DNA of 64,000 nucleotides. Origin: Microbacterium sp. W4I20. Its GTDB lineage: Bacteria; Actinomycetota; Actinomycetes; Actinomycetales; Microbacteriaceae. A program made the translations under genes and the position numbers. Shown piece after piece: positions 38,101 through 47,775 of this stretch. The notes below the pieces were generated by a model, which was not told the origin of the DNA, searched no databases, and worked only from the letters and a program-made list of their open reading frames with translations. Positions within the stretch are counted from its first letter, which is position 1. The number at the start of each line of letters is the position of its first letter. The stretch is taken from positions 3,720,001 through 3,784,000 of the forward strand of contig NZ_JAUSYB010000001.1 of the NCBI RefSeq assembly GCF_030816505.1, given 5' to 3'.

Positions 38101-39414
38101 TCAGACCAGGTCGCGCCAGTCGATCGCCTCGTCGTCGTCGTCCTCATCGCCGAGCGACAGCGATCCGGTGATGACGGGCAGGCTCATCGTCTCGGTGGGC
38201 GGCCCCATGATGGTGGCCTCGTCGCGCCGGTGCCGCAGCACCTCGTTGATGTAGCTCGTGAGCACTTCGGCGAGAGGCACGGAGCGGCCCGACGCCTGTG
38301 ACAGGTACCAACGGTGCTCGAGCACCTGGTGGAACACCTCGGCCGGTTCGAGCTTGGTGCGCAGCTCATACGGGATCGCGCGCACGACGGGCTCGAACAC
38401 GCGGGTCAGCCACTCGTGCGCGTACATCTCCTCGTCGGACCACTGCTTCGTCGAGCGGGCACGGAACTCGTCGAGATCGTTGAGCAGGCGCCGCGCCTGG
38501 TTCTCCTCGACGTCGAGTCCGGTGAGGCGGATGAGACGACGCTGGTGATGCCCCGCGTCGACGACCTTGGGCTGGATCTCGACGACGGTTCCGTCACCCG
38601 CCGTCGACATGGACATCTCGTCGATGTCGAATCCGAGGGCGTTGAGCCGCTCGACGCGCTCCGTGATGCGCCAGGTCTCGGCCGCGGAGAAGGACTCCTG
38701 CGCGGTGAGCTCGGCCCACAGCGAGCGGTACGACGAGACGATGCCGTCGGCGATCGCCACGGCATCCACTCCGTGCTCGAGCCGGCCGCCGGCCGCGAGG
38801 TCCATGATCTCCCCGGCGATGTTCGTGCGGGCCAGGTCGAGGTCGTAGGCGCGCTGTCCGTCGGTGAGCCCCTCCTCGTGCAGCTCGCCGGTCTCGGCGT
38901 CGACGAGGTAGGCGGCGAAGGCGCCCGCATCGCGCCGGAAGAGCGTGTTCGACAGCGAGACGTCTCCCCAGTAGAAGCCCACGTTGTGCAGACGCACGAG
39001 CAGCAGCGCCAGGGCATCGACGAGGCGGGTGGCGGTGTCGGGTCGCAGCACCCGGGTGAACAGCGCGCGGTACGGCATCGAGAACCGCAGGTGGGAGGTG
39101 ACCAGGGCGGCGGGGAGCGGTTCGCCCCCGGCATCCGTCCGTCCGGCGATCACCGCCACCCGGTCGACGCAGGGCACGTCGAGGCGAGCGAGGTTGCCGA
39201 GCATGTCGTACTCGCGCTGCGCCATCTCGGCCGTGGTCTCCTTGATCGCGATGACGCGACCGGACAGGTCCGCGAAGCGCACCAGGTGACGGGAGAGACC
39301 CTTCGGCAGCGACACGATGTGCTCGGACGGCCACCTGGCGAGCGTCGTGGACCACGGAAGCGCGAGCAGTCCCGGGTCGACCTTGCTCGCGGTGATGCGC
39401 AGTGAGTCCTTCAT
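38101..39414 (-). CDS. DUF4032 family protein (kinase-like fold)
   Basis: This is a 437-residue cytoplasmic protein. The N-terminal part looks like a lipopolysaccharide-kinase-type fold: VIAIKETTAEMAQREYDML holds a Lys, YWGDVSLSNTLFRRD a catalytic-loop-like Asp-Asn, and YLVDAETGEL an Asp. DUF4032 occupies the C-terminal half. The biological role is not known to me. It lies downstream of the msiK-type gene on the same strand, separated by a terminator. Confidence 0.85.
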   Translation of the reverse strand: MKDSLRITASKVDPGLLALPWSTTLARWPSEHIVSLPKGLSRHLVRFADLSGRVIAIKETTAEMAQREYDMLGNLARLDVPCVDRVAVIAGRTDAGGEPLPAALVTSHLRFSMPYRALFTRVLRPDTATRLVDALALLLVRLHNVGFYWGDVSLSNTLFRRDAGAFAAYLVDAETGELHEEGLTDGQRAYDLDLARTNIAGEIMDLAAGGRLEHGVDAVAIADGIVSSYRSLWAELTAQESFSAAETWRITERVERLNALGFDIDEMSMSTAGDGTVVEIQPKVVDAGHHQRRLIRLTGLDVEENQARRLLNDLDEFRARSTKQWSDEEMYAHEWLTRVFEPVVRAIPYELRTKLEPAEVFHQVLEHRWYLSQASGRSVPLAEVLTSYINEVLRHRRDEATIMGPPTETMSLPVITGSLSLGDEDDDDEAIDWRDLV

Positions 39415-39445
39415 GGCGCTCCTGGGAGGGGGAGTCGGGGAAAAG

Positions 39446-39490
39446 CAGACGCGGCGCGGGCGACCCGAGGGTCGGCCCGCGCCGCGTCTG
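39446..39490 (-). terminator. Terminator after the MsiK-type ATPase gene
   Basis: CAGACGCGGCGCGGGC (39446-39461) pairs perfectly with GCCCGCGCCGCGTCTG (39475-39490). The intervening GACCCGAGGGTCG can extend the stem. Confidence 0.85.
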
Positions 39491-39496
39491 AGGGAA

Positions 39497-40603
<1,107 letters not shown>

Positions 40604-40618
40604 TATTGTTTCTCCTCA

Positions 40619-40704
40619 CCGGCAGGTACGTGCCGGACGATCCGTAGTGATGGAAGTGGCGGAATGAACCGCCATGACCCGTCTTTGGGTCGGGATCAGT
40701 ATGA
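40619..40704 (-). promoter_or_regulatory. Structured 5' leader of the MsiK-type gene with -10
   Basis: On the minus strand CATACT (40704-40699) can serve as -10, with a start near 40692. The leader then folds into GACCC-AAAGAC-GGGTC (40691-40676), GGCGG-TTCATT-CCGCC (40673-40658) and CCGGCA-CGTACC-TGCCGG (40636-40619). The last is just before the GAGGAGAAA ribosome binding site. Weinberg and colleagues described an actinobacterial msiK RNA motif in this position. Identity with it is not proven here. Confidence 0.55.
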
Positions 40705-40835
40705 CATGAACTGCGGCACCTGGGTATTTCTCAGCCTGGCTGGTTAACATCGAACCTGGCCGCGCATCGCGGCGATCATCGTTCCGAGCGATGGTCGGGG
40801 CCAACCCGGACCCCCTCAGACTCTCAAGAGGAACG

Positions 40836-41789
40836 ATGTCGAGCGACGAAACGCCGAACGTCCCCCCGGCTCGCAATTCCCGCGAGGCCGTGCGGGAGAA
40901 GGCACAGCAGGTGCACGCCCAGCAGTCCAGGGCGCGCCTCATGCGACGGATCATCATCGGCGCAGTCGCCGTGGTCGCGGTCGGCGCGATCGGCACGGCG
41001 GTCACCCTCGCGGTCTCCGCCCAGGTGTCCAAGCCGCAGCTCACCCCGACCGGGATGGAAGCCGACGGCGTCGTCGTCAACGACATCGCTGCCGTCACGG
41101 CAGCCGAGGAGACCCCCGCCACGTCTGCTCCCGGCGCGGACGAGACGGGTGCGACAGCATCACCCAGCCCCGAGCCGACGGCACCGGAGCGCGTCGAGAT
41201 CCACGTCTACGTGGACTACCTGTCGCCCGACGCGGGCGAGTTCGAGCGCGCGAATTCGCGTCAGCTGGCGAACTGGATCACCGAGGGCGCGGCGACCGTC
41301 AGCTACCACCCGGTCGCTCTTCTCACCGCCAGCTCCAACGGCACCAAGTACTCGCTCCGCGCGGCGGCCGCAGCGGCGTGCGTCGCGACCCACTCTCCCG
41401 ACCAGTTCTACGCGTTCAACCACGATCTTCTCGAGAACCAGCCCGAGGTGGGCAGCGACGGTCTCTCGGATGCCCAGCTGGCCGACGCTGCTGCCGCGGT
41501 CGGGGTGGACAACGTCAAGGCCGTCAGGTCCTGCATCCGGGACGGCGACTTCGTGACCTGGGCGAAGGATGCGACGACTCGCGCTCTGGACGGGCCCCTC
41601 GCGGGATCCGACGACCTCGTGCTCTCCTCGGCGCCGATGATCGTCGCGAACGGCGAGGCCTACGTCGGTGCGCTCGACGACCCGGCGGAGTTCTCGAACT
41701 TCATGCTCACGATCGACAGCGACGCATCCCTGGAGTCGAACGAGACGCCGAACCCGACGCCCAGCCCGACGGCCACGCCCACACCCTGA
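40836..41789 (+). CDS. Membrane-anchored DsbA/thioredoxin-fold protein lacking the CxxC
   Basis: This 317-residue protein has a charged start, one helix near residues 40-63 (IIIGAVAVVAVGAIGTAVTLAV), a Thr/Ala/Pro linker, then a DsbA-like domain (HVYVDYLSPDAGEFERANS through APMIVANGEAYVGAL) and a Thr/Pro tail. The usual active site (Y-x-D-F-x-C-P-x-C) reads DYLSPDA, so both catalytic cysteines are gone. The cis-Pro strand APMIVANG remains. Redox activity is therefore doubtful. ATG 40836 follows AGAGGAACG. Confidence 0.82.
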   Translation: MSSDETPNVPPARNSREAVREKAQQVHAQQSRARLMRRIIIGAVAVVAVGAIGTAVTLAVSAQVSKPQLTPTGMEADGVVVNDIAAVTAAEETPATSAPGADETGATASPSPEPTAPERVEIHVYVDYLSPDAGEFERANSRQLANWITEGAATVSYHPVALLTASSNGTKYSLRAAAAAACVATHSPDQFYAFNHDLLENQPEVGSDGLSDAQLADAAAAVGVDNVKAVRSCIRDGDFVTWAKDATTRALDGPLAGSDDLVLSSAPMIVANGEAYVGALDDPAEFSNFMLTIDSDASLESNETPNPTPSPTATPTP

Positions 41790-41851
41790 TTCGAGGCAGG
41801 GTCGATGCCGTCGCTGAGCACCGATGACCGGCCGACTCCTAGGGTGTGTAT

Positions 41852-42124
41852 ATGACTGAGCCCGATGCCAAGCCGACCCGATCGCTGATCCAGCAGCGAA
41901 TCGATCTCGGACGTCGGCGTCTGGGTGCATTGATCATGATGATCGGATGGGGCGTGTTGGCCGTTCTCCGCGTCGTCTTCCTCGATGTCGCTGACGTGGT
42001 CGACTGGGTCATGCTCGTGGTCACGCTGGCACTCGCGTTGTACGGCGTGAAGCTGTGGTTCGATTACCGCCGTAAGCTTCGCGCGTTCGAGGACCGGCAC
42101 GGGGCCGACGCAGGCCGACAATAG
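41852..42124 (+). CDS. Small membrane protein, two helices
   Basis: This is a 90-residue protein that I do not recognise. It has a charged N-terminus and helices near residues 25-44 (LGALIMMIGWGVLAVLRVVF) and 48-66 (VVDWVMLVVTLALALYGVKL), with a basic C-terminus. TAGGGT (41840-41845) lies six bases before the ATG at 41852. Confidence 0.75.
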   Translation: MTEPDAKPTRSLIQQRIDLGRRRLGALIMMIGWGVLAVLRVVFLDVADVVDWVMLVVTLALALYGVKLWFDYRRKLRAFEDRHGADAGRQ

Positions 42125-42177
42125 CGGCGCGCTCACCACTCCTCTCCGTCCTGCACCACCGCGGCTAGACTCTGCCG

Positions 42178-42297
42178 ATGAGCGATGGTGACCCGAGCCC
42201 GGCGCCTCTTCCGTGGGAGAGCGAATCCTCGCTCCGGACTCGACGCGTGGTCGTGTGGACACTGCGAGACGAGCCGCGCGTCGACGAGGGTCGCTAG
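42178..42297 (+). CDS. 39-residue small protein with a leaderless-type promoter
   Basis: The product is MSDGDPSPAPLPWESESS followed by a basic VVVWTLRDEPRVDEGR. TAGACT (42166-42171) ends six bases before the ATG, and the stop TAG is part of the next gene's own -10 (TAGGCT). It has no membrane segment and no recognised motif. Coding status rests only on the promoter geometry and the clean ORF between two similar small genes. Confidence 0.45.
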   Translation: MSDGDPSPAPLPWESESSLRTRRVVVWTLRDEPRVDEGR

Positions 42298-42306
42298 GCT
42301 CGGCGC

Positions 42307-42576
42307 ATGAGCGAGCCCGGGCATCAGCCCGATCCAAGCCTGATCCGGCTGCGACGAGCGATCCGACGCAGCACGATTCTCTGGTCGGTGGTCGTCCTGG
42401 GACTGGTGGTTTTCGCGCTGGGGAACTGGATGACCCTCGCCTGGGACGGTGGTGGCAGCCCGTACACGTGGGCGATGGCGATCGGCGGCACTGTCATCGC
42501 GGCCGCCACCGCGGTGTTCGTAGCCGCGATCCGGTACATGACACGAGATCTCAGGCGTCAGGACGCGTGTCCCTGA
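42307..42576 (+). CDS. Small membrane protein, two helices
   Basis: This is an 89-residue protein with a basic N-terminus, helices near residues 23-42 (TILWSVVVLGLVVFALGNW) and 56-74 (AIGGTVIAAATAVFVAAI) and an Arg-rich end. I do not recognise the family. TAGGCT (42295-42300) is six bases before the ATG and overlaps the stop codon of the 39-residue ORF. Confidence 0.72.
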   Translation: MSEPGHQPDPSLIRLRRAIRRSTILWSVVVLGLVVFALGNWMTLAWDGGGSPYTWAMAIGGTVIAAATAVFVAAIRYMTRDLRRQDACP

Positions 42577-42698
42577 TCGATGACGATTCTGTAGACTCTG
42601 ATCCAGCGTTTATTCAGTGTAAATGCGCGGGGTTTATGCGGGATCGGCTACCACCGGACTGCCGCCGACTCTGCAAGATCCGCGGAATACCGCGGCTC

Positions 42699-42771
42699 GC
42701 CGACTTGGCGCAATTGGTAGCGCACCGTACTTGTAATACGGGGGTTACGGGTTCGAGTCCCGTAGTCGGCT
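42699..42771 (+). tRNA. tRNA-Thr (anticodon TGT)
   Basis: This 73-base cloverleaf has the acceptor GCCGACT pairing with AGTCGGC, a D arm with TGGCGCAATTGGTAGCGC, the anticodon loop CTTGTAA and a T arm with GGTTCGAGTCCC. It reads ACA and related threonine codons and is the second threonine tRNA of the window. A CCGCGG-AATA-CCGCGG hairpin (42680-42695) stands immediately upstream. Confidence 0.97.
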
Positions 42772-42869
42772 CTCTGCGGTGAGCCTGATGTCGTGGCGTG
42801 CGTGCGATGAGATCTGACACACGCCGTCATGAGGAAATACCTCGCCTCCGCTCACCGTTGTCCCGAAGC

Positions 42870-43823
42870 ATGACCCGCATCGGAAACAGTGACCTCGACG
42901 TCCTCCCTCTCGCCCTCGGCGGCAATGTGTTCGGCTGGACGGCCGACCGCGACGCCTCGTTCGCCGTCCTCGACGCGTTCGTGGAGGGAGGCGGCGACTT
43001 CGTCGACACCGCCGACTCGTACAGTTCCTGGGTGCCCGGAAACTCGGGCGGCGAGAGCGAGACGATCATCGGGGAGTGGCTGGCCTCGCGGAAGCCGTCG
43101 GGTGTGGTCGTCGCCACCAAGGTGAGCCAGCATCCGGATTTCTCCGGACTCTCCGGAACGAATGTCCGCAAGGCCGCCGAGGCGTCGCTCGCCCGGCTCG
43201 GGGTCGACGCGATCGACCTCTACTACGCACACTTCGACGATGAGACCGTTCCTCTCGAGGAGACGGTCGCCGCGTTCGGACAGCTCGTGACCGACGGCCT
43301 GGTCCGCAACGTCGCCGTCTCGAACTACACCGCCGAGCGCATCCGCGAATGGTTCGACATCGCCCAGCGCATCGGCGCCGCGCTGCCGGTCGCCGTGCAG
43401 CCGCACTACAACCTCGTGCACCGCAACGTCGTCGAGGAGACGATCATCCCGGTCGCGCAGGAGTTCGGACTCGGGCTGGTGCCGTACTACTCCCTCGCCA
43501 GCGGATTCCTCACGGGCAAGTACCGGTCGACGGATGCCGCCGGCCAGGCGTCGCCGCGCGCCCAGGGCGCCGCGAAGTACGCCACCGAGGCGGGACTGCG
43601 CGTGATCGACGCCCTCGAAGAGGTCGGCGATGCACACGGTGCGTCGATCGCGACGACGGCACTCGCCTGGTTGCGCGCCCAGCCGACCGTGGTGGCTCCG
43701 ATCGCCAGCGCGAGCACGGTGGAGCAGGTTCCTGATCTGCTGGCCGGCGCACGACTGGAACTCTCGGACGACGAGGTGCAGCTCCTGAACCGCGTCTCGG
43801 AGTGGGCGCCCGCTCAGGGCTGA
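42870..43823 (+). CDS. Aldo/keto reductase
   Basis: This NADPH-dependent (beta/alpha)8 oxidoreductase has 317 residues. The catalytic Asp and Tyr are in GGDFVDTADSYSSWVPG, the Lys in VVVATKVSQHP and the His in IDLYYAHFDDETVP. The C-terminal cofactor segment is VVAPIASASTVEQV. ATG 42870 gives the family start MTRIGNSDLDVLPLALGG. Its 3' end overlaps the convergent LysR gene by 10 bases. The substrate is unknown. Confidence 0.9.
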   Translation: MTRIGNSDLDVLPLALGGNVFGWTADRDASFAVLDAFVEGGGDFVDTADSYSSWVPGNSGGESETIIGEWLASRKPSGVVVATKVSQHPDFSGLSGTNVRKAAEASLARLGVDAIDLYYAHFDDETVPLEETVAAFGQLVTDGLVRNVAVSNYTAERIREWFDIAQRIGAALPVAVQPHYNLVHRNVVEETIIPVAQEFGLGLVPYYSLASGFLTGKYRSTDAAGQASPRAQGAAKYATEAGLRVIDALEEVGDAHGASIATTALAWLRAQPTVVAPIASASTVEQVPDLLAGARLELSDDEVQLLNRVSEWAPAQG

Positions 43824-44713
43824 CCGGCTGCCTTCCTCGCCGAGCCGGACTCTCCCAGCTCGGCGAGGAAGGATCGCACGACCGGTGTCTCCGTAGCGGG
43901 ATTCCAGACGGCGCCGACCGCCCATGCGGCATCGAGCCCGGAGAGCGGGACCAGGTGCACGCTGGGCGGCGCGATGTTCTCAGCACTCCGGGGAACGATC
44001 GCGGCGCCGATGCCGCCGGCGACCAGAGCGAGGACGGTCTGCAGGTCGTCGGCCTCCTGCACGATCGCCGGCGCCGCGCCGATCCCGCCGAGGAACCGCG
44101 AGATCTGGCCGGCGAGACCGGGTCCGCGGGCGGTGGACAACCGGATGAGCGACAGCGTGTCGAGCCAGGCCCCGACCATCGACTCGTCGCCAGGGGTCTC
44201 CCGGCCGTGGGGGAGCGCTACGGCGAGCCGGTCGGACAGCACCGTCACGCTGCGGAGGTCGCCGGCGACCGGCAGCCGTGTGAAGGCGACGTCGAGGCGC
44301 CCGGCGCGCACTCTCTCCAGCTGCGTCAGGGACGACATATCCTCCAGTCTCACGGAGACGGCGGGCGACTTCGCGCGGAAGCGGGCGACGGCGCGGGGTG
44401 CCACGGTGATGCTGGACAGACCGAAGCCGACCGAGAGATGTCCCTCCTCACCCGACGCGATCCGGTCGGCACGCTCGCGGAACCGTGCGGTGAGGTCGAC
44501 GATCTCCTGCGCGTCATCGATGAGAGCCGCGCCGACGGCGGTCAGCTCCGATCCATGGCGACCGCGTCGGAAGAGCGGCGAACCCACGACGGCTTCCAGC
44601 TGCTGGATCTGTTTGGTCAGCGCCGGCTGCGTCACGTGTAGTGCGGCCGCGGCCTCACTGAACGTGAGTGATCGAGCGGTCTGCACGAACGCGCGGAGCA
44701 ACCGGCTTTCCAT
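43814..44713 (-). CDS. LysR-family transcriptional regulator
   Basis: This is a 299-residue regulator. The N-terminal winged helix-turn-helix is RSLTFSEAAAALHVTQPALT to FRRGRHGSELTAVG. The C-terminal effector domain follows with VGFGLSSITVAPRAVARFR and VARGGIGAAIVP-like VAGGIGAAIVPRSA. It is divergent from the nitrilase gene, with 91 bases between, and probably controls it in response to that enzyme's substrate. GGAGG precedes the ATG. Confidence 0.9.
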   Translation of the reverse strand: MESRLLRAFVQTARSLTFSEAAAALHVTQPALTKQIQQLEAVVGSPLFRRGRHGSELTAVGAALIDDAQEIVDLTARFRERADRIASGEEGHLSVGFGLSSITVAPRAVARFRAKSPAVSVRLEDMSSLTQLERVRAGRLDVAFTRLPVAGDLRSVTVLSDRLAVALPHGRETPGDESMVGAWLDTLSLIRLSTARGPGLAGQISRFLGGIGAAPAIVQEADDLQTVLALVAGGIGAAIVPRSAENIAPPSVHLVPLSGLDAAWAVGAVWNPATETPVVRSFLAELGESGSARKAAGQP

Positions 44714-44804
44714 TCCTCCAGCTTATGGCAGCCGCCCCTTTCTTTATTGGACGTTATGCTCCCGTGCCGCTTGACTGGGACGCATCCGAACCAGAGGAGA
44801 TCCG

Positions 44805-45824
44805 ATGACCGCTGAGAAACCCGCCCTTCGCGTATCGGTGGTCCAGTTCGAGGCCGTGCCGTCCGACACGGAGGCGAATCTGGCGATCGTGCGGCGGCTG
44901 GCAGGGAACGCGGCCGACGAGGGTGCGGAGCTGGTCGCCTTCCCCGAGATGTGCCTGCTCGGGTACTGGCATCTCACGAAGATGACGACCGATCGGCTCC
45001 GAAGCCTCGCGGAGCCGGCCGACGGTCCTGTCGTCCGCGCGCTGCAGCAGATCGCCGCCGAGCTGCGGGTCGGGGTCGGCGCCGGCTTCCTCGAGGCGGA
45101 CGGCGACGCGCTGTACAACTCCTACGCCGTCTGCCTTCCCGACGGCGCCGTGCACATCCACCGCAAGCTGCACGCTTTCGAGCATGTCGCCGTCTCCAGT
45201 GGCGACCGGTTCACCGTCTTCGACACTCCGTGGGGCGTGCGCATGGCGATCCTCATCTGCTGGGACAACAACCTCGTGGAGAACGTGCGGGCCGTGACGC
45301 TGCTCGGCGCGACCGTGCTGATCGCCCCGCACCAGACCGGCGGCACCAGCTCACGCAGTCCGCACGGGATGAAGGTCATCCCCGCGCACCTGTGGCACGA
45401 GCGTCGGACGGATCCGGAGGCGCTGCAGGCCGCGGTGAACGGGCCGTCGGGTCGCGGCTGGCTGATGCGCTGGCTGCCGTCCCGCGCGCACGACAACGGC
45501 ATCTTCGTGCTCTTCAGCAATGGCATCGGCGTCGACGACGACGAGATCCGCACCGGCAACGCCATGATCATCGACCCGTATGGCCGGATCGTCGCAGAGA
45601 CGCCGGTGGCCGATGAGGCGGTGGTCACCGCGGACCTCGACCTCGGCCTTCTCCCGCTCTCGACGGGGCGTCGTTGGCTGCTCGGGCGTCGCCCGGAGCT
45701 GTACGGAGTTCTGACGCGGCCGTCCGGGCTGGAGCGGGATGCGCGAACCGCGCGGCACTCCGACGAACCGGTTCCGGACGGCTTCCGGGTCGAGGCGGAC
45801 GACACTGACGACCGCGAGGGCTAG
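44805..45824 (+). CDS. Nitrilase-superfamily carbon-nitrogen hydrolase
   Basis: This 339-residue hydrolase has a complete Glu-Lys-Cys triad: Glu in AFPEMCLLGY, Lys in HRKLHAFE and Cys in ILICWDNNLVENVR. The insertion around residues 180-220 (HGMKVIPAHLWHERRTDPEA) resembles amidases and carbamoylases more than plain nitrilases. It ends with 4 bases overlapping the convergent response regulator gene. The substrate is unknown; regulation by the divergent LysR protein is likely. Confidence 0.88.
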   Translation: MTAEKPALRVSVVQFEAVPSDTEANLAIVRRLAGNAADEGAELVAFPEMCLLGYWHLTKMTTDRLRSLAEPADGPVVRALQQIAAELRVGVGAGFLEADGDALYNSYAVCLPDGAVHIHRKLHAFEHVAVSSGDRFTVFDTPWGVRMAILICWDNNLVENVRAVTLLGATVLIAPHQTGGTSSRSPHGMKVIPAHLWHERRTDPEALQAAVNGPSGRGWLMRWLPSRAHDNGIFVLFSNGIGVDDDEIRTGNAMIIDPYGRIVAETPVADEAVVTADLDLGLLPLSTGRRWLLGRRPELYGVLTRPSGLERDARTARHSDEPVPDGFRVEADDTDDREG

Positions 45825-46498
45825 TCGTCTCCGACGAGTCCGAGCCGGTGCGCGAGGATCACCGCATGGATGCGGTCGCGCGCCTCGAGCTTCGCCAGCA
45901 CGCGGCCCACGTGCGTCTTGACGGTGGATTCGCCGACGTAGAGCGTCTGCGCGATCTCGGCATTGGTCAGCCCGCGGCCGATCGCGAGGAACACGTCGCG
46001 CTCTCGGTCGGTGAGCTCCGCGAGCCGGGCGCTGTCGGCGGCGTCCGCGACGGGCCGGGCGGCACCGAGCTGCGGGGTCACGTGCTCGAGGAGCGTCCGC
46101 GTGATCCGGGGGGAGAGCACGGCATCGCCGCGGTGCACGGCGCGCACGGCGGCGATCATCTCGTGGCGCTGCGCATCCTTCAGCAGAAAGCCGCTCGCCC
46201 CCGCGCGGATCGCGCCGAAGGCGTACTCGTCGAGATCGAAGGTCGTCAGCACCAGCACCTTCGTGGCCGGATGCTCGCGCACGATCGCCTCGGTCGCCGC
46301 GATGCCGTCCAGTCCCGGCATCCGGATGTCCATCAGCACGAGGTCGGGGGCCAGGGCGGCGGTCTGCGCGATCGCGTGCCGACCGTCGACCGCCTCGCCG
46401 ACGACGGCGATGTCGGGCTCCGCCTCGAGCACCATCCGGAAGCCCACCCGGATGAGCTCCTGATCGTCCACCAGCAGCACTCGGATCGAATCGGTCAT
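45821..46498 (-). CDS. NarL/LuxR-family response regulator
   Basis: This protein has 225 residues. The receiver has VLLVDDQELI, the phospho-Asp in LVLMDIRMPGLDG and the Lys in FLLKDAQRHE. The C-terminal LuxR helix-turn-helix is LTDRERDVFLAIGRGLTNAE to GESTVKTHVGRVL. It overlaps its kinase gene by 4 bases and probably regulates the ABC exporter upstream. Confidence 0.92.
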   Translation of the reverse strand: MTDSIRVLLVDDQELIRVGFRMVLEAEPDIAVVGEAVDGRHAIAQTAALAPDLVLMDIRMPGLDGIAATEAIVREHPATKVLVLTTFDLDEYAFGAIRAGASGFLLKDAQRHEMIAAVRAVHRGDAVLSPRITRTLLEHVTPQLGAARPVADAADSARLAELTDRERDVFLAIGRGLTNAEIAQTLYVGESTVKTHVGRVLAKLEARDRIHAVILAHRLGLVGDD

Positions 46499-47766
46499 GC
46501 GGGGTCCTCCGTCGTCGGGTTCTGGGCAACCGGGCCGGTCCCTCCGGTGGGCAGCACAGCGTGCAGCTTCCAGCGACCGCCGTCGGCGGGGGCGGAGTCG
46601 ACGCGACCGTTGACGTGCGCGGCGCGCTCGGCGAGGCCGCGCACGCCGAATCCGTCGGAGCCGATCGGCCCGGTCACGCCGTCGTTCATGATCTCGATGG
46701 TCACGGTCTCCGGTGTGTAGCCGAGCCGCACCGAGATCGTCGTGGCGCGTGGCGCGTGGCGCATCGCGTTGGTCAGGCCTTCCTGCACGATGCGGCCGAT
46801 CGCGTGCGCCACGGCGGGGGACACCTCGGCGCTTCCCGCCACCGAGAGCGTCACCGGATACCCGGCGCGCTGAGCTGCCGCCACGGTGTCGCGGGGCGGG
46901 GTCGGCTCCATCGGCGCCAACGGCAGGGGTGAGTCGTCGGCGCGCAGCACCCCGAGCATCGCGCGCATCTCGGTGAGCGCGCCGCGGGCCGTCTCGGCGG
47001 CCGTGGCAGAGGCCTTGCGCGCCTGGGCGTGATCGGGGGTCGCGACCGCACCCTCTGAGAGCGCAACGATGACGGTGAGGGAATGAGACACGATGTCGTG
47101 CATCTCGCGAGCGATACGAGCGCGTTCGTTCGCCGCCGCGAGCTGCGCCTGCTGGTCCCTCTCGACCAGGAGCTGACGGGAACGATCGATGATGGCGGAG
47201 ACATAGCGCTTGCGTCCGCCGACGTTCACCCCGACGAGGGTGCCGATGAGTCCGAGAACGACGCCGTTGAGCAGCGAGTTGACCGCGTTCTGCAGCGGGA
47301 CGACACCGAACCAGGCCAGGGGGAACACGACCAGGGCGATGGCGATCACGCTGGCCCCGTAGCCGATCCAGGCCGCGCGGGTCGAGGCGTAGACCGCGAG
47401 CGCGTAGCAGGCGGCGAGAACGAGGGGACTTCCGCCCGGGCGCATCGTGAACAGGAACGCGAGCTCGAGCACGACGGCGGCGACGAACGGCACCAGCGGC
47501 GCCCGCCGGCGTACGAGCAGCGTGGCGCAGCCCAGGATGACGAGGACCTGCACGAGAACGTCGAAGGCGGAGGCGTCGCGTTCGGCGATGCCGGAATCCG
47601 AGATGCCCACCGTCCCGATGGAGAGCAGCAGGCAGACCGCCGTGATCAGGATGTCGGCGACGACCGGGTGCCGTGCCCAGAAGCGCCGGAACACCCCCGG
47701 AGGACGCGGAAGCCGCAGCTCCTCGTCCTCACGGATCGAGGTGCTGCGGCTTCGCGTTCTGCTCAC
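46495..47766 (-). CDS. Sensor histidine kinase (HisKA_3 type)
   Basis: This is a 423-residue kinase with about five hydrophobic segments in its first 190 residues and no large outer domain, so it probably senses membrane stress. The H-box is RARIAREMHDIVSHSLTV. The ATPase domain has IVQEGLTNAMRHAP and FGVRGLAERAAHV. TAAAGT (47778-47773) lies six bases before GTG 47766, within the end of the permease gene, so the two-component pair can be transcribed separately from the transporter. Confidence 0.9.
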   Translation of the reverse strand: MSRTRSRSTSIREDEELRLPRPPGVFRRFWARHPVVADILITAVCLLLSIGTVGISDSGIAERDASAFDVLVQVLVILGCATLLVRRRAPLVPFVAAVVLELAFLFTMRPGGSPLVLAACYALAVYASTRAAWIGYGASVIAIALVVFPLAWFGVVPLQNAVNSLLNGVVLGLIGTLVGVNVGGRKRYVSAIIDRSRQLLVERDQQAQLAAANERARIAREMHDIVSHSLTVIVALSEGAVATPDHAQARKASATAAETARGALTEMRAMLGVLRADDSPLPLAPMEPTPPRDTVAAAQRAGYPVTLSVAGSAEVSPAVAHAIGRIVQEGLTNAMRHAPRATTISVRLGYTPETVTIEIMNDGVTGPIGSDGFGVRGLAERAAHVNGRVDSAPADGGRWKLHAVLPTGGTGPVAQNPTTEDPA

Positions 47767-47775
47767 AGGCCGACT

